Assembly (NCBI RefSeq): GCF_013304825.1
Contig: NZ_JAAWUO010000007.1
Span: 62,001 to 126,000 of the forward strand
Source of the DNA: Blautia schinkii
Lineage (GTDB): Bacteria; Bacillota; Clostridia; Lachnospirales; Lachnospiraceae
Length of the DNA stretch: 64,000 nt
Reading direction: 5' to 3'
Shown here piece after piece: positions 8,425-16,857 of this stretch. The stretch's first letter is position 1. The number at the start of each line of letters is the position of its first letter. The notes under the pieces are model-generated. The model was not told the origin of the DNA, ran no database searches, and saw nothing but the letters and a program-made list of their open reading frames with translations. The translations under genes were made by a program, and so were the position numbers.

Positions 8425-9345
8425 TTATTTACCCAGCAGCTCTCTTTCAATCCGCTCTCTTGCTTCCGGTGCCTGTTTATCCATCTTCTCAGGGAATCCA
8501 AACATGGAAACGCAGGCAATATTATCGCCGCCAGCTTTCGGCGCATCTGGTTTCAGCTGCTTGTTGGCGAAATCCATTTCTCTCAATGTCTCAAAAATCC
8601 CGTCAAAATCCACATCTCCTTCGCCCATAGCCAAATGCTGATGTACAGTCACATCTGCTTTTCCACGTCCATTAAGCCACGGTGGATTCAGAATATATCT
8701 GCAGTCCATAGTCTGGTTAAAAGTATCTGCAAAGAGCACATGTGTCAGCTCATCGCCTGCATATTTCAGCATGGAACGCACATCACCTTTTCCTTCATCA
8801 TAGAAGAATCCATGCGGAGAAGAATATACGTATCCAAGGTTTGGAGAACGGAACGATTTCACCATATCACAGGTCTCATTATTCAGCTCGCAAAAATCAT
8901 ACGGATGGGACTGGATTTCCACGCGGATGCCCTCACGCTCAATCAGAGGAAGCAGCTCTTCCATGGATTTAAACCACATACCATTGCAGATCTCCTGCTG
9001 GTTCGGATCACCGGAAAGCTCTGTATTGATAACTTTTACGCCCATATCTCCTGCAATTTGTATCATACGCTTCCAGTTTGCAACCGCAAACTGCCTCTGT
9101 TCCTCTGTCGGACCGGACCAACGGTATACTACGATAAAAGAAGAAATCTCTACACCGGTTTCCCTCAAAGCCTGTCTGTATTCCTGCTCACACTCTTTCG
9201 AAAACAGCGGATGCTTATAGAATGGATTGATTCTCGGATGAGGAGACTGTTCAATATATTTGTACCCCCAATCTGCAACCTGATGAACCATACGGTTGAT
9301 ATCCATCTGCTTTGCAAGAACATCTACGTCAAATGCGATCTTCAT
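8425..9345 (-). CDS. iolH: IolH-like sugar-phosphate isomerase/epimerase family protein
   Basis: A 306-residue TIM-barrel protein of the xylose-isomerase-like superfamily. It closely resembles what I recall of Bacillus IolH: MKIAFDVDV at the start, then YIEQSPHP, ISSFIVVYRWSGP, NTELSGDPNQ and EREGIRVEIQSHP. Metal-binding residues are expected at the barrel mouth (Glu in NTELSG, His/Glu in VEIQSHP, His in FADTFNQ/VHQHL). IolH is part of Bacillus inositol clusters, but its exact reaction is not settled. It is the last gene of a four-gene operon. Its ATG overlaps the transporter stop (ATGA), implying translational coupling. Confidence 0.88.
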   Translation of the reverse strand: MKIAFDVDVLAKQMDINRMVHQVADWGYKYIEQSPHPRINPFYKHPLFSKECEQEYRQALRETGVEISSFIVVYRWSGPTEEQRQFAVANWKRMIQIAGDMGVKVINTELSGDPNQQEICNGMWFKSMEELLPLIEREGIRVEIQSHPYDFCELNNETCDMVKSFRSPNLGYVYSSPHGFFYDEGKGDVRSMLKYAGDELTHVLFADTFNQTMDCRYILNPPWLNGRGKADVTVHQHLAMGEGDVDFDGIFETLREMDFANKQLKPDAPKAGGDNIACVSMFGFPEKMDKQAPEARERIERELLGK

Positions 9346-11450
9346 GATGCATTCCCTCCTTTTTCCTCTTCTTTATTCCGGATATAATCCAGGATCAGAC
9401 CGGCAGCTCCGGCCGCTCCTGTTTTGGATACATTGATCACCATATCGTAATAATGGGGATCGTCTCTGCGGATTCCGGTAAACTTCTCATAGTATTCATT
9501 TCGGATCTGATCACGTTTTTTCAGCTCTCCAAGAGACTGACCTTTATAATATTCCTGTCCCTCTTTTTCCCGGTAATCATCATCTGCATAAACGAAAAAG
9601 CTGTATGTATGCGGCTCTCCGCGAAGTACATAGTTGGCACATCTTCCCAGGAATACACCTGGTCTTCTCTCAGAGAGTTCTCGGATGATCTGACTCTGCA
9701 CTTCAAACATCTGAACACCTGTGTAATCTGCTGCCGCACCTGCCGATGAATGTCCATACGGGGAAAACGTAAGCTCAGAGTCCTCATAATTATAAGAATC
9801 CAGATACTGCTTTACGCTTTCCAGATCTGCTTTCTCCATACCGAACTTTTCTGCCATAAGACAGATGATCTGGCGGTCATAAACCTTGCAGTCCAGTGCT
9901 TTTGCAACATCCTCGGCAATCTTTCTTCCACTGCTGCCATACAGTCTTCCGATTGCCACGTTGATCCGGTTTCCGGAAGCTTCCGGTAATGGCATGGACT
10001 GGATCTCGCCCTGTACAGATGCAGTTTTTTCTCCGGCTTCTCTCTGGATCAGCTCTCTCATCATCCTGTCATAAACTTTATCCAACTGATAGCAGGCTGC
10101 GATCACAAACATCACCACCCAGATTGCTATCGGAACATACAGATAAAATTCCTTGATCACACGGATGGCTTCTGCCGACTGCTCCGCTGCTGTTGCCTTT
10201 GTTCCATCAAAATATGCTGCCGAAAGAATTCCTCCCATAATAGCAGAAGTCAGTCCTGAACCTGCTTTCTGGCCCATGCTCATAGACGAGAACATCAGAC
10301 CCTCCACACGCTTGCCGGTTTTCCACTGGCCATACTCAATGGCATCACTTGGAAGAGAATACTGCACGCCATAAAACGGTGCGATTCCGATTCCTCTCAT
10401 AATACAGGTTACAACGCCAAGAGAAACGCTGGTAATGTTCATCAGAAACAGAAGCTGTCCTGCAACCCCCAGGATACAGCCGGCACAGATGAGATTTCTT
10501 TTTCCATAGCGCGGAAGCACCTTCGGCAGAAGGGCAATTCCTGCCACAGTTGCCAGTTTCTCAGCTGCGGAAAGAGGCATGACGAGGTCTACATTTCCAA
10601 GTACATACTGGCAGTAATAGGTAAGGTCCGTTCCGATAATGATCTGATATGCGGTATAAAAGATCATCAGCCCCAGAGCAATGAGAAAATACCGGTTGGT
10701 AACAGTTGCTTTAAATGCTTCCGCAAAAGGAATATCTTCCTTTTCCTGTTTTGCTGCTGAAACGCGCTCTGTACAAATCATATAAGTGTTCACAAGCACA
10801 CCGACAGAAATGATCGCATAGCCAGCAGTTACCAGAATCCAGGCCATCTGCTGATTACCTGTAATATTTGCCACGATATTGATCAGCGGCAGCGTAAACG
10901 CAGTAATGATCATACTTGCCGTGATAGACAATACCATGCGGATGTTACAGATCACATCACGCTCACGGCGGTCACGGCTCATCAGAGAGCCCAGTGCATG
11001 GAACGGCTGGCTGATAGCAGTGTATACAACCGTATTCATGATATTATAAGTAACAAAAGCATAAATGATCTTTCCCATATTTCCTATCGGCGGCATAGTG
11101 AACAGAAGCACCGCTGCCAGCGCATAGGGAACTGCAAGTCTTAAAATCCAGATCCTTGCCTTTCCATACCTGGAATGGGTCCGGTCGATAACAGTTCCCA
11201 TCAGCACATCGGAAAATCCGTCAAAAATACGGGACAAAAGCATGATCATTCCTACTGCACCTGCTGATATTCCAACAACATTGGTATAAAAATAAATCAG
11301 CAGAGTTGTAGTCATGGTATACATCAAGGTCAGTGCCGGATCGCCAAAGCAATATGCCAGTTTTTCCGACAACGGAACCTTGATGAATTCATTCAAGTCT
11401 TTCCCTTTCTGCTTATAATTCAACAATTCAGGGATTCCCTTACCAGCCAT
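9342..11450 (-). CDS. GPH/MFS-type sugar symporter fused to a cytidylate-kinase-like domain
   Basis: A 702-residue two-part protein. Residues about 20-465 are a twelve-helix transporter of the glycoside-pentoside-hexuronide:cation symporter group (FGDPALTLMYTMTTTLLIYFYTN; signature-like SRIFDGFSDVLMG). Position in an iol operon suggests an inositol or related cyclitol as substrate. After a short linker, residues about 500-695 form a cytosolic domain like the cytidylate-kinase-like family: P-loop-type IGRLYGSSGRKIAEDVAKAL, then VYDRQII, GVFLGRCANYVL, a Lys/Arg lid segment (KKRDQIRNEYYEKFTG), and YDMVINVS. The same reading frame runs through both parts without interruption, so it is not a frameshift artefact. 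The start follows AGGAGGTAGATACT. What the kinase-like domain phosphorylates or senses is unknown. Confidence 0.9.
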   Translation of the reverse strand: MAGKGIPELLNYKQKGKDLNEFIKVPLSEKLAYCFGDPALTLMYTMTTTLLIYFYTNVVGISAGAVGMIMLLSRIFDGFSDVLMGTVIDRTHSRYGKARIWILRLAVPYALAAVLLFTMPPIGNMGKIIYAFVTYNIMNTVVYTAISQPFHALGSLMSRDRRERDVICNIRMVLSITASMIITAFTLPLINIVANITGNQQMAWILVTAGYAIISVGVLVNTYMICTERVSAAKQEKEDIPFAEAFKATVTNRYFLIALGLMIFYTAYQIIIGTDLTYYCQYVLGNVDLVMPLSAAEKLATVAGIALLPKVLPRYGKRNLICAGCILGVAGQLLFLMNITSVSLGVVTCIMRGIGIAPFYGVQYSLPSDAIEYGQWKTGKRVEGLMFSSMSMGQKAGSGLTSAIMGGILSAAYFDGTKATAAEQSAEAIRVIKEFYLYVPIAIWVVMFVIAACYQLDKVYDRMMRELIQREAGEKTASVQGEIQSMPLPEASGNRINVAIGRLYGSSGRKIAEDVAKALDCKVYDRQIICLMAEKFGMEKADLESVKQYLDSYNYEDSELTFSPYGHSSAGAAADYTGVQMFEVQSQIIRELSERRPGVFLGRCANYVLRGEPHTYSFFVYADDDYREKEGQEYYKGQSLGELKKRDQIRNEYYEKFTGIRRDDPHYYDMVINVSKTGAAGAAGLILDYIRNKEEEKGGNAS

Positions 11451-11495
11451 AGTATCTACCTCCTATCGGTTTAAGGTCGGACCTTTCTGAATGAA

Positions 11496-12329
11496 TTATC
11501 CGAAATATTTCTGTACAAAATCTCTGGTGACTTCTGCAGCTTTTTTCACATTATCCTCATGGCTCATTGCGTAGTACTCCGGACGGAACTCTTCGATAGT
11601 GCATACACCGTCAAAACCAATCTCCTTCAGTGCTGCTGCGATTCCCGCATGATCTACAACGCCTTCACCCGGCCACAGTCTCTTATCGTCTCCGCAGGAG
11701 CCAAGAGGAAGATCCTCACAGTCATTTAAATGGTATGCAAAAATCTTCCTGCCATCTGCTGCTTTTAAATCTTCCAGGCGTGAACACATCTCATGGAAAT
11801 GGAAAGTGTCCACAGTAACGCCTACATTATCTCTGTCCACTGCTTTTACTACATCATAAGCTGTCCCAAACTGGTTGATGGAGCAGTTCGGTGCACCACA
11901 GAACTCCAGGGAGATCTTCATATCAGAGCCCACTTTGTCAGAAAGGTATCGAAGACGCGCAACTGCTTCTTCTTTAATCTCACTTACAGATTTATCTTTT
12001 ACATCAAAACTCGGAACTGTGATCAGCATTTTCATTCCGATAGCTTCGGAAACCTTCAGGATAAAATCAACTTCGTCGTCAATCTCTTTTTCCCCTGCCT
12101 CATCTCTCTGGTTAAAGAAGATCAGAGTGTTATATGCCCATGGTTTCAGATGATGGTTCTTAAACCAGTCTGCCAGTTCCTCCAGTGTATGCTCTTTAAG
12201 ATAATCCTTTACACAGTCAAAGCGGATCTCAATATAATCAAAGCCATATTTCTCACACATCTCCAGGTCTGCCATAAGAGACTGTCCTTTACATTCCAGT
12301 GCAGTTGCTTCATTAAATCCTAATTTCAT
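11496..12329 (-). CDS. iolI: 2-keto-myo-inositol isomerase (IolI)
   Basis: A 277-residue TIM-barrel isomerase, the same length as Bacillus IolI and very like it as I recall: MKLGFNEATALE, CEKYGFDYIEIR, VDTFHFHEM, FAYHLND, FRPEYY. IolI interconverts 2-keto-myo-inositol and 1-keto-D-chiro-inositol. Conserved metal ligands are the Glu in ISLEFCG, Asp/His in VDTFHFH, His in YHLND, and Glu in IEEFRPEYY. The frame is open to 12500, but the extra 57 residues come from a palindromic intergenic element. GGAGGG lies 8 bp before the ATG at 12329, so that start is preferred. Together with IolG it would allow epimerisation among myo-, chiro- and scyllo-inositol. Confidence 0.92.
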   Translation of the reverse strand: MKLGFNEATALECKGQSLMADLEMCEKYGFDYIEIRFDCVKDYLKEHTLEELADWFKNHHLKPWAYNTLIFFNQRDEAGEKEIDDEVDFILKVSEAIGMKMLITVPSFDVKDKSVSEIKEEAVARLRYLSDKVGSDMKISLEFCGAPNCSINQFGTAYDVVKAVDRDNVGVTVDTFHFHEMCSRLEDLKAADGRKIFAYHLNDCEDLPLGSCGDDKRLWPGEGVVDHAGIAAALKEIGFDGVCTIEEFRPEYYAMSHEDNVKKAAEVTRDFVQKYFG

Positions 12330-12369
12330 CTTCAATACCCTCCATATATTTTTACTTTTCAGTCGATTA

Positions 12370-12480
12370 TTCTGATCGATCTCACCGGAGGATTTCCGCT
12401 GCAGCTTCTGTAAAACTGTAGCGGAATCGGACTCTGCCGGTGACTGCCGCCGCAGGCGCATTGGGAAAGCCTGCGACAAT
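12370..12480 (-). repeat. Palindromic intergenic element between iolG and iolI
   Basis: A nested set of inverted repeats. TCACCGG (12382-12388) pairs with CCGGTGA (12437-12443). Inside it TTCCGCTGCAG (12394-12404) pairs with CTGTAGCGGAA (12416-12426). A second hairpin, GCAGGC/GCCTGC, lies at about 12452-12473, and TCGAT/ATCGA at about 12363-12379. GC content is higher than the surroundings. It is open in the iolI frame but is unlikely to be coding. It could be a dispersed REP/MITE-like element or an intra-operon RNA structure. Confidence 0.5.
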
Positions 12481-12530
12481 AAGCTGGTATGATAACTCAC
12501 ACTTGATGAGGTGGAGTTCGTAATATATAT

Positions 12531-13535
12531 TTATTTATAAAATTCCGGCTTCTCAACTGCTGTGACGATCTTCTCGATCTGACCGGTTTCCTGCGCTTTT
12601 ACAAGAGCATCTGCAGTGATCGCTGCCAGGTATCCATCCCATGCATTCGGTCCTGTGATTACTCCTGCCTCTGCGTTGTCAACCCAGTCCTGAACTTCTT
12701 TATCATAAGCGTCTTTAAATCTTACGAAGCAGTCTGTGTCAATGGCACTGGATACTGCTGCATTTTTACGGATAGACGGATAAGCCGGCTGTGCCATTTT
12801 CAGCGCGCCATCCTCACATACAACTTCACAGTTGATGTCATATCCGAACTTGCAGTTTACAAATACTTCCACATCAATGCACACGCCTTTTTTTGTACGG
12901 AGCATCATGATCTGCGGATCTTTCAGCTCGGAGTGAGAATATTTTGTCACTCTTGGCATTACTACCTGTGCGGATTCATACTCGTCATCTACAAGCCAGT
13001 GAAGAACATCGATCTCATGTATTGCGGTATCGTGCACAGCCATCGGTGTATTATAATTGGTTCCTACCTCCGGATTTCTGTGTGTACAGTGAAGGATCAG
13101 CGGCTCGCCGTATTCACCGGTTGCAAGTGCCTCCTTGATCTGCTGATATCCCTTATCATAACGTCTCATAAATCCGAGCTGGATAAGGTGTTTACCGGCT
13201 GCCTCCTCTGCCTTTACCACTTTCAGACAGTCCTCAGCAGTTGTACATAATGGTTTCTCACAGAAAATTCTCTTGCCGGCCTCGATTGCCTGAAGAAGGG
13301 AATCTACATGTGCAAAGCCCGGAGATACGATAAATACTGCATCTACGCTCTCTGCATTGATAAGCTCCTTACTGTCTGCATAAACTTTTGCTCCGCAGAT
13401 CTGGGCTGCTTTCCTTGCGCTTTCCTCAAATACATCTGAGACAGCTACCACTTCCGCTCCCTGGATCTTCTCTGTCAGTCTTCTGATATGATCTCTTCCC
13501 ATTCCGCCGCATCCGATAACTCCAACTCTTAACAT
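12531..13535 (-). CDS. iolG: Inositol 2-dehydrogenase (IolG)
   Basis: A 334-residue Gfo/Idh/MocA oxidoreductase. The N-terminal NAD fold starts VGVIGCGGMGRDHI. The EKP motif is FCEKPLCTT. The IolG-type substrate segment is GFMRRYDKGYQQI, then CTHRNPEVG and DTAIHEIDVLHWL with the catalytic Asp/His. It converts myo-inositol to 2-keto-myo-inositol (scyllo-inosose), and relatives also act on D-chiro-inositol. First gene of the iol operon. Strong SD GGAGGAATTTAAA before the ATG. The rest of the classical pathway (iolE, iolD, iolB, iolC, iolJ) is not in the window. Confidence 0.95.
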   Translation of the reverse strand: MLRVGVIGCGGMGRDHIRRLTEKIQGAEVVAVSDVFEESARKAAQICGAKVYADSKELINAESVDAVFIVSPGFAHVDSLLQAIEAGKRIFCEKPLCTTAEDCLKVVKAEEAAGKHLIQLGFMRRYDKGYQQIKEALATGEYGEPLILHCTHRNPEVGTNYNTPMAVHDTAIHEIDVLHWLVDDEYESAQVVMPRVTKYSHSELKDPQIMMLRTKKGVCIDVEVFVNCKFGYDINCEVVCEDGALKMAQPAYPSIRKNAAVSSAIDTDCFVRFKDAYDKEVQDWVDNAEAGVITGPNAWDGYLAAITADALVKAQETGQIEKIVTAVEKPEFYK

Positions 13536-13602
13536 TTTAAATTCCTCCGTTCATTTTATTATTTTGTTTGTTTTTCGTTTCTGTTCCGTTCTTGATGATG
13601 CT

Positions 13603-13633
13603 ATATTATCATTTTGTGCACGTGAACGCAATA
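13603..13633 (-). promoter_or_regulatory. iolG promoter overlapped by a repeated operator-like motif
   Basis: On the minus strand TTGCGT (13626-13631) and TAATAT (13603-13608) are 17 bp apart. GCGTTCACGTGCAC (13616-13629) covers the -35 and upstream spacer. A second copy of the motif lies about 190 bp away, at 13804-13817. The pattern suits looping repression by a LacI-like or other regulator, but no regulator gene is adjacent. Confidence 0.55.
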
Positions 13634-13865
13634 TCCTTTTTGTACAAATTTTCTGATTCAATTTTATGCGTTTTCACAATTCGTTACTTGATTTACAATT
13701 TTCTGTTGATTTTTCAAGAGTTTTTAGATGTTTTTTAATTATACAGCTAACAGCAAGTGCTATCTTCCCTGTTCTTTGTGTTAATTATGTAACGTTTTGA
13801 TGTGTGCACCAGAACGCGCTTCTTTCTTTTCCCTTATACCCCACTATAGTTTACGGAGAATATTG

Positions 13866-13894
13866 TTGTGTTTTCACACATAAAGAGTTATAAT
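13866..13894 (+). promoter_or_regulatory. metY promoter
   Basis: TTGTGT (13866-13871), a 17-bp spacer, and consensus TATAAT (13889-13894), about 80 bp before the metY ATG. The short leader leaves no room for a SAM riboswitch or T-box. Confidence 0.65.
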
Positions 13895-13973
13895 CGTAGA
13901 TAGATTTATAAAAAATGAACAAGAGCATTTCATTTTCTACGGAAATAAGATGTTTCAGAAAGGAATTACCCCT

Positions 13974-15257
13974 ATGAGCGATTATAATTTAGAAACCAAA
14001 TGTATCCATTCCGGCTACACTCCTTCCAAAGGTGAGCCGTGTGCACTTCCAGTTTACCAGAGCACTACCTATAAGTATGATACAACAGATGAGATGGGAC
14101 AGTTATTTGATCTGAAAGCAGATGGATATTTCTACACCCGTCTCCAGAATCCAACCAATGATGCAGTCGCTGCGAAGATTGCCGATCTGGAAGGCGGTGT
14201 TGCTGCGATCCTTACTTCTTCCGGACAGGCAGCTAACTTCTATGCAGTATTTAACATCTGTGAAGCAGGCGACCATGTTGTTGCAGCTTCCACAATTTAC
14301 GGTGGAACGTTCAATCTTCTTGCTGTTACCTTTAAGAAGCTGGGAATTGACTGCACATTCGTTGATACAGATGCCAGCGAGGAAGAGATCGCAGCTGCAT
14401 TTAAGCCGAATACAAAGGTTCTTTTTGCAGAGACTATTGCCAACCCTGCCCTTGTTGTTCTTGATATTGAGAAATTTGCACGCGTTGCACATCAGAACGG
14501 CGTGCCGCTTATTGTGGACAACACTTTTGCTACGCCGGTAAACTGCCGCCCGTTCGAGTGGGGTGCTGATATCGTTACTCACTCTACTACCAAATATATG
14601 GACGGACATGCTGTTCAGGTTGGCGGTGCCATTGTTGACAGCGGAAACTTTGACTGGGATGCTTACGGACATAAGTATCATGGTCTGACAGAGCCGGATG
14701 AATCCTACCACGGTGTAATATACACCAAACAGTTTGGTAAAAAAGCCTATATCACCAAGGCTACATCTCAGCTGATGCGTGATCTCGGCTCTATTCCGTC
14801 TCCAATGAACTGTTTTCTTCTAAATCTTGGACTGGAGACACTTCCGCTCCGTATGGAACGCCACTGTTCCAATGCACAGAAGATCGCCGAGTACCTGAAT
14901 GCCCACAAAAAAGTTTCTCACGTAAACTATGCCGGTCTTCCAGATGACAAATATCATGCACTGGCACAGAAATATATGAAAAACGGTCAAACCTGCGGTG
15001 TTATCTCCTTTGAGCTGACCGGCGGCCGTGATGCAGCAGTCCGTTTTATGGACAGCCTGAAGCTTGCCACAATTGCTACCCATGTTGCCGCTTCTATTAC
15101 CATGGTCCTTCATCCGGCCAGCCATACTCACCGCCAGATGAACGACGAACAGCTGGTTGAGGCAGGGGTTTCTCCTGGAATGATCCGTCTTTCCATTGGT
15201 ATTGAAAACGCGGAGGATATTATCAAAGATCTGGATCAGGCACTTGAGAATGCCTGA
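13974..15257 (+). CDS. metY: O-acetylhomoserine sulfhydrylase (MetY-type)
   Basis: A 427-residue PLP enzyme of the Cys/Met metabolism family. It adds sulfide (or methanethiol) to O-acetyl-L-homoserine. Visible features are the N-terminal ETKCIHSGYTP and PVYQSTTY, the cofactor region SSGQAAN, VDNTFATP, and the PLP lysine in HSTTKYMDGH, with SHTHRQM near the C-terminus. The long loop between HKYHGLTEPDESYHG and the C-terminal domain is typical of MetY rather than the shorter MetB/MetC (about 380 residues). The frame opens at 13950, but AAAGGA is positioned for the ATG at 13974 (MSDYN), which also gives the usual length. Confidence 0.93.
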   Translation: MSDYNLETKCIHSGYTPSKGEPCALPVYQSTTYKYDTTDEMGQLFDLKADGYFYTRLQNPTNDAVAAKIADLEGGVAAILTSSGQAANFYAVFNICEAGDHVVAASTIYGGTFNLLAVTFKKLGIDCTFVDTDASEEEIAAAFKPNTKVLFAETIANPALVVLDIEKFARVAHQNGVPLIVDNTFATPVNCRPFEWGADIVTHSTTKYMDGHAVQVGGAIVDSGNFDWDAYGHKYHGLTEPDESYHGVIYTKQFGKKAYITKATSQLMRDLGSIPSPMNCFLLNLGLETLPLRMERHCSNAQKIAEYLNAHKKVSHVNYAGLPDDKYHALAQKYMKNGQTCGVISFELTGGRDAAVRFMDSLKLATIATHVAASITMVLHPASHTHRQMNDEQLVEAGVSPGMIRLSIGIENAEDIIKDLDQALENA

Positions 15258-15268
15258 TAAAACATATT

Positions 15269-15302
15269 CAGGGAAGTGTCCGGAATTGCGGATACTTCCC
15301 TG
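15269..15302 (+). terminator. Terminator-like hairpin after metY
   Basis: A 14-bp stem CAGGGAAGTGTCCG (15269-15282) with its complement (15289-15302, one G-T pair) and a 6-base loop. The following sequence is only moderately T-rich. Confidence 0.65.
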
Positions 15303-15364
15303 GTGTTTCTGATATAGACTCTGTTTATTTTTCCTTTTTTCAGCTTTCTCTTTATCATATACAG

Positions 15365-15658
15365 TTATTCATCTTTTTCCAACTGTTTGATCAGCTGATT
15401 TACATATGTAGAAAGTCCTGCTACCAGGATTCCCTGTGTTACAGATGTAAATACCGCCATGGCAATGTCCTGGCCACCAACGCAGGAGCAGGTGGCAAAT
15501 ACATAGATCCCACATATAAGAATCCCCACACCTCCCAGTATCAACGGAATATATTTGTCCTTCACAGCCTGGGCTTCCTTCAGTGCAATTCCCATAAAAT
15601 ACAAAGCAACTGCTGTAATCAGCAATTCCGGTTTAATATAATTCACAAGTGCTTCCAT
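15365..15658 (-). CDS. Small membrane protein resembling phage holins (Hol44-like)
   Basis: A 97-residue protein with three predicted membrane segments (about residues 11-27, 37-56 and 64-82) and a charged C-terminus (NQLIKQLEKDE). The hydrophobic pattern and the ending around GLSTYVNQLIKQ resemble the holin families annotated in Firmicutes phages, but no endolysin or phage gene is adjacent. It could be a domesticated holin, part of a stress or cell-lysis function, or an unrelated small membrane protein. The upstream SD is weak. It is a single-gene unit between two terminators. Confidence 0.65.
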   Translation of the reverse strand: MEALVNYIKPELLITAVALYFMGIALKEAQAVKDKYIPLILGGVGILICGIYVFATCSCVGGQDIAMAVFTSVTQGILVAGLSTYVNQLIKQLEKDE

Positions 15659-15753
15659 AAATAACCTGCCACTGCAGCTTTGTTTTATTTTATGAACTCT
15701 TCTGAAATTTGTTTCACAAATTCTTCAAAATCGCATCACGCTTTGCATAAAAA

Positions 15754-15782
15754 AGGCTGCAAACCCTAGAGTTTACAGCCTT
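15754..15782 (-). terminator. Terminator after the GGGtGRT gene
   Basis: On the minus strand AGGCTGTAAAC pairs with GTTTGCAGCCT around a 6-base loop and is followed by TTTTTTA. Confidence 0.88.
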
Positions 15783-15807
15783 TCCCACTATTTTTCGTTA
15801 TCCGAAA

Positions 15808-16818
15808 TTAGAACTTTCCAGCGTCAGCAGCTTCCTGTACGGAAACAGCTACAGCAACTGTCATACCAACCATCGGGTTGTTTCCAGCGCCGATGAGACC
15901 CATCATCTCTACGTGAGCCGGTACGGAAGAAGATCCTGCGAACTGAGCGTCAGAATGCATACGTCCAAGTGTATCAGTCATACCGTAGGAAGCAGGACCT
16001 GCTGCCATGTTGTCCGGGTGAAGTGTACGTCCTGTACCACCGCCGGAAGCAACTGAGAAGTATTTTTTACCTTTCTCGTTGCACTCTTTTTTGTATGTTC
16101 CTGCTACCGGATGCTGGAAACGAGTCGGGTTTGTGGAGTTTCCAGTGATGGAAACGTCAACGCCCTCTTTCCACATGATAGCAACACCCTCTGGAACGCT
16201 GTTTGCGCCGTAGCAGTTTACTTTTGCACGAAGTCCCTCTGAATAGGATTTACGGAATACTTCTTTAACCTCGTTCTTATATGGATCATACTCTGTCTCT
16301 ACATATGTAAAGCCGTTGATACGGGAGATGATCTGAGCAGCATCTTTACCAAGACCGTTCAGGATAACACGAAGAGGTTTTTTACGAACTTTGTTTGCTT
16401 TCTCAGCGATACCGATAGCACCCTCAGCTGCTGCAAAAGACTCATGTCCTGCAAGGAAGCAGAAGCAGTCTGTCTCTTCCTCAAGAAGCATTTTTCCAAG
16501 GTTTCCATGTCCAAGACCTACTTTACGTGTGTCTGCAACGGATCCCGGAATACAGAATGCCTGAAGTCCCTCTCCGATAGCTGCTGCTGCATCAGCTGCT
16601 CTTCTGCAGCCTTTTTTGATTGCGATTGCTGCACCTACTGTATAAGCCCAGCAAGCGTTCTCAAAGCAGATCGGCTGAATGCCTTTGATCTGATCGTAAA
16701 CGTTCAGACCTGCGTCTTTAGTGATTTTCTCAGCTTCTTCGATAGAAGCGATTCCATAGCTGTTTAAAACAGAATTGATCTTGTCAATTCGTCTCTCATA
16801 TGATTCAAATAAAGCCAT
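15808..16818 (-). CDS. GGGtGRT-family protein of unknown function
   Basis: A 336-residue protein bearing ASGGGTGRTLHP (GGGTGR at residues 259-264), the motif that names this conserved, uncharacterised family. Other striking segments are LGHGNLGKMLLEEETDCFCFLAGHESFAAAEG (about 102-133) and ITGNSTNPTRFQHP (about 224-237). It has several cysteines (51, 56, 71, 89, 118, 120, 202, 246) and no signal peptide or membrane helix, so it is probably a cytosolic enzyme. It is preceded 40 bp upstream by a gene for an Fe-S-scaffold-like protein. In my knowledge the two commonly occur together in Clostridia, suggesting they act as a pair. SD AGGAGG before the ATG. I cannot assign a reaction. Confidence 0.85.
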   Translation of the reverse strand: MALFESYERRIDKINSVLNSYGIASIEEAEKITKDAGLNVYDQIKGIQPICFENACWAYTVGAAIAIKKGCRRAADAAAAIGEGLQAFCIPGSVADTRKVGLGHGNLGKMLLEEETDCFCFLAGHESFAAAEGAIGIAEKANKVRKKPLRVILNGLGKDAAQIISRINGFTYVETEYDPYKNEVKEVFRKSYSEGLRAKVNCYGANSVPEGVAIMWKEGVDVSITGNSTNPTRFQHPVAGTYKKECNEKGKKYFSVASGGGTGRTLHPDNMAAGPASYGMTDTLGRMHSDAQFAGSSSVPAHVEMMGLIGAGNNPMVGMTVAVAVSVQEAADAGKF

Positions 16819-16857
16819 TTCCTGTAACCTCCTGATTTTTTCACCTTACGAATGTAA

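Larger units (their letters stand above)
13536..13973. other. Divergent iolG/metY intergenic region
   Basis: This region contains no gene. It carries the iolG promoter (13603-13631, minus), the metY promoter (13866-13894, plus), and two same-orientation copies of GTGCAC-N2-GAACGC (13616-13629 and 13804-13817). One copy overlaps the iolG -35 and spacer. A related GCGTTTTCACAA lies at about 13668-13679. The middle is AT-rich with no other structure I can support. Confidence 0.6.

Noticed and set aside
8383..9387. A plus-strand ORF of 334 codons opposite iolH
   Set aside because: It is the antisense shadow of iolH; no SD, no recognisable protein, and unusual composition.
12330..12500. An N-terminal extension of IolI of 57 residues
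   Set aside because: The extension is encoded by a palindromic intergenic element, has no homologous counterpart in IolI, and a good SD precedes the ATG at 12329.
13895..13973. A SAM riboswitch or T-box in the metY leader
   Set aside because: The promoter is only about 80 bp upstream of the ATG, too short for either, and no terminator hairpin is present.
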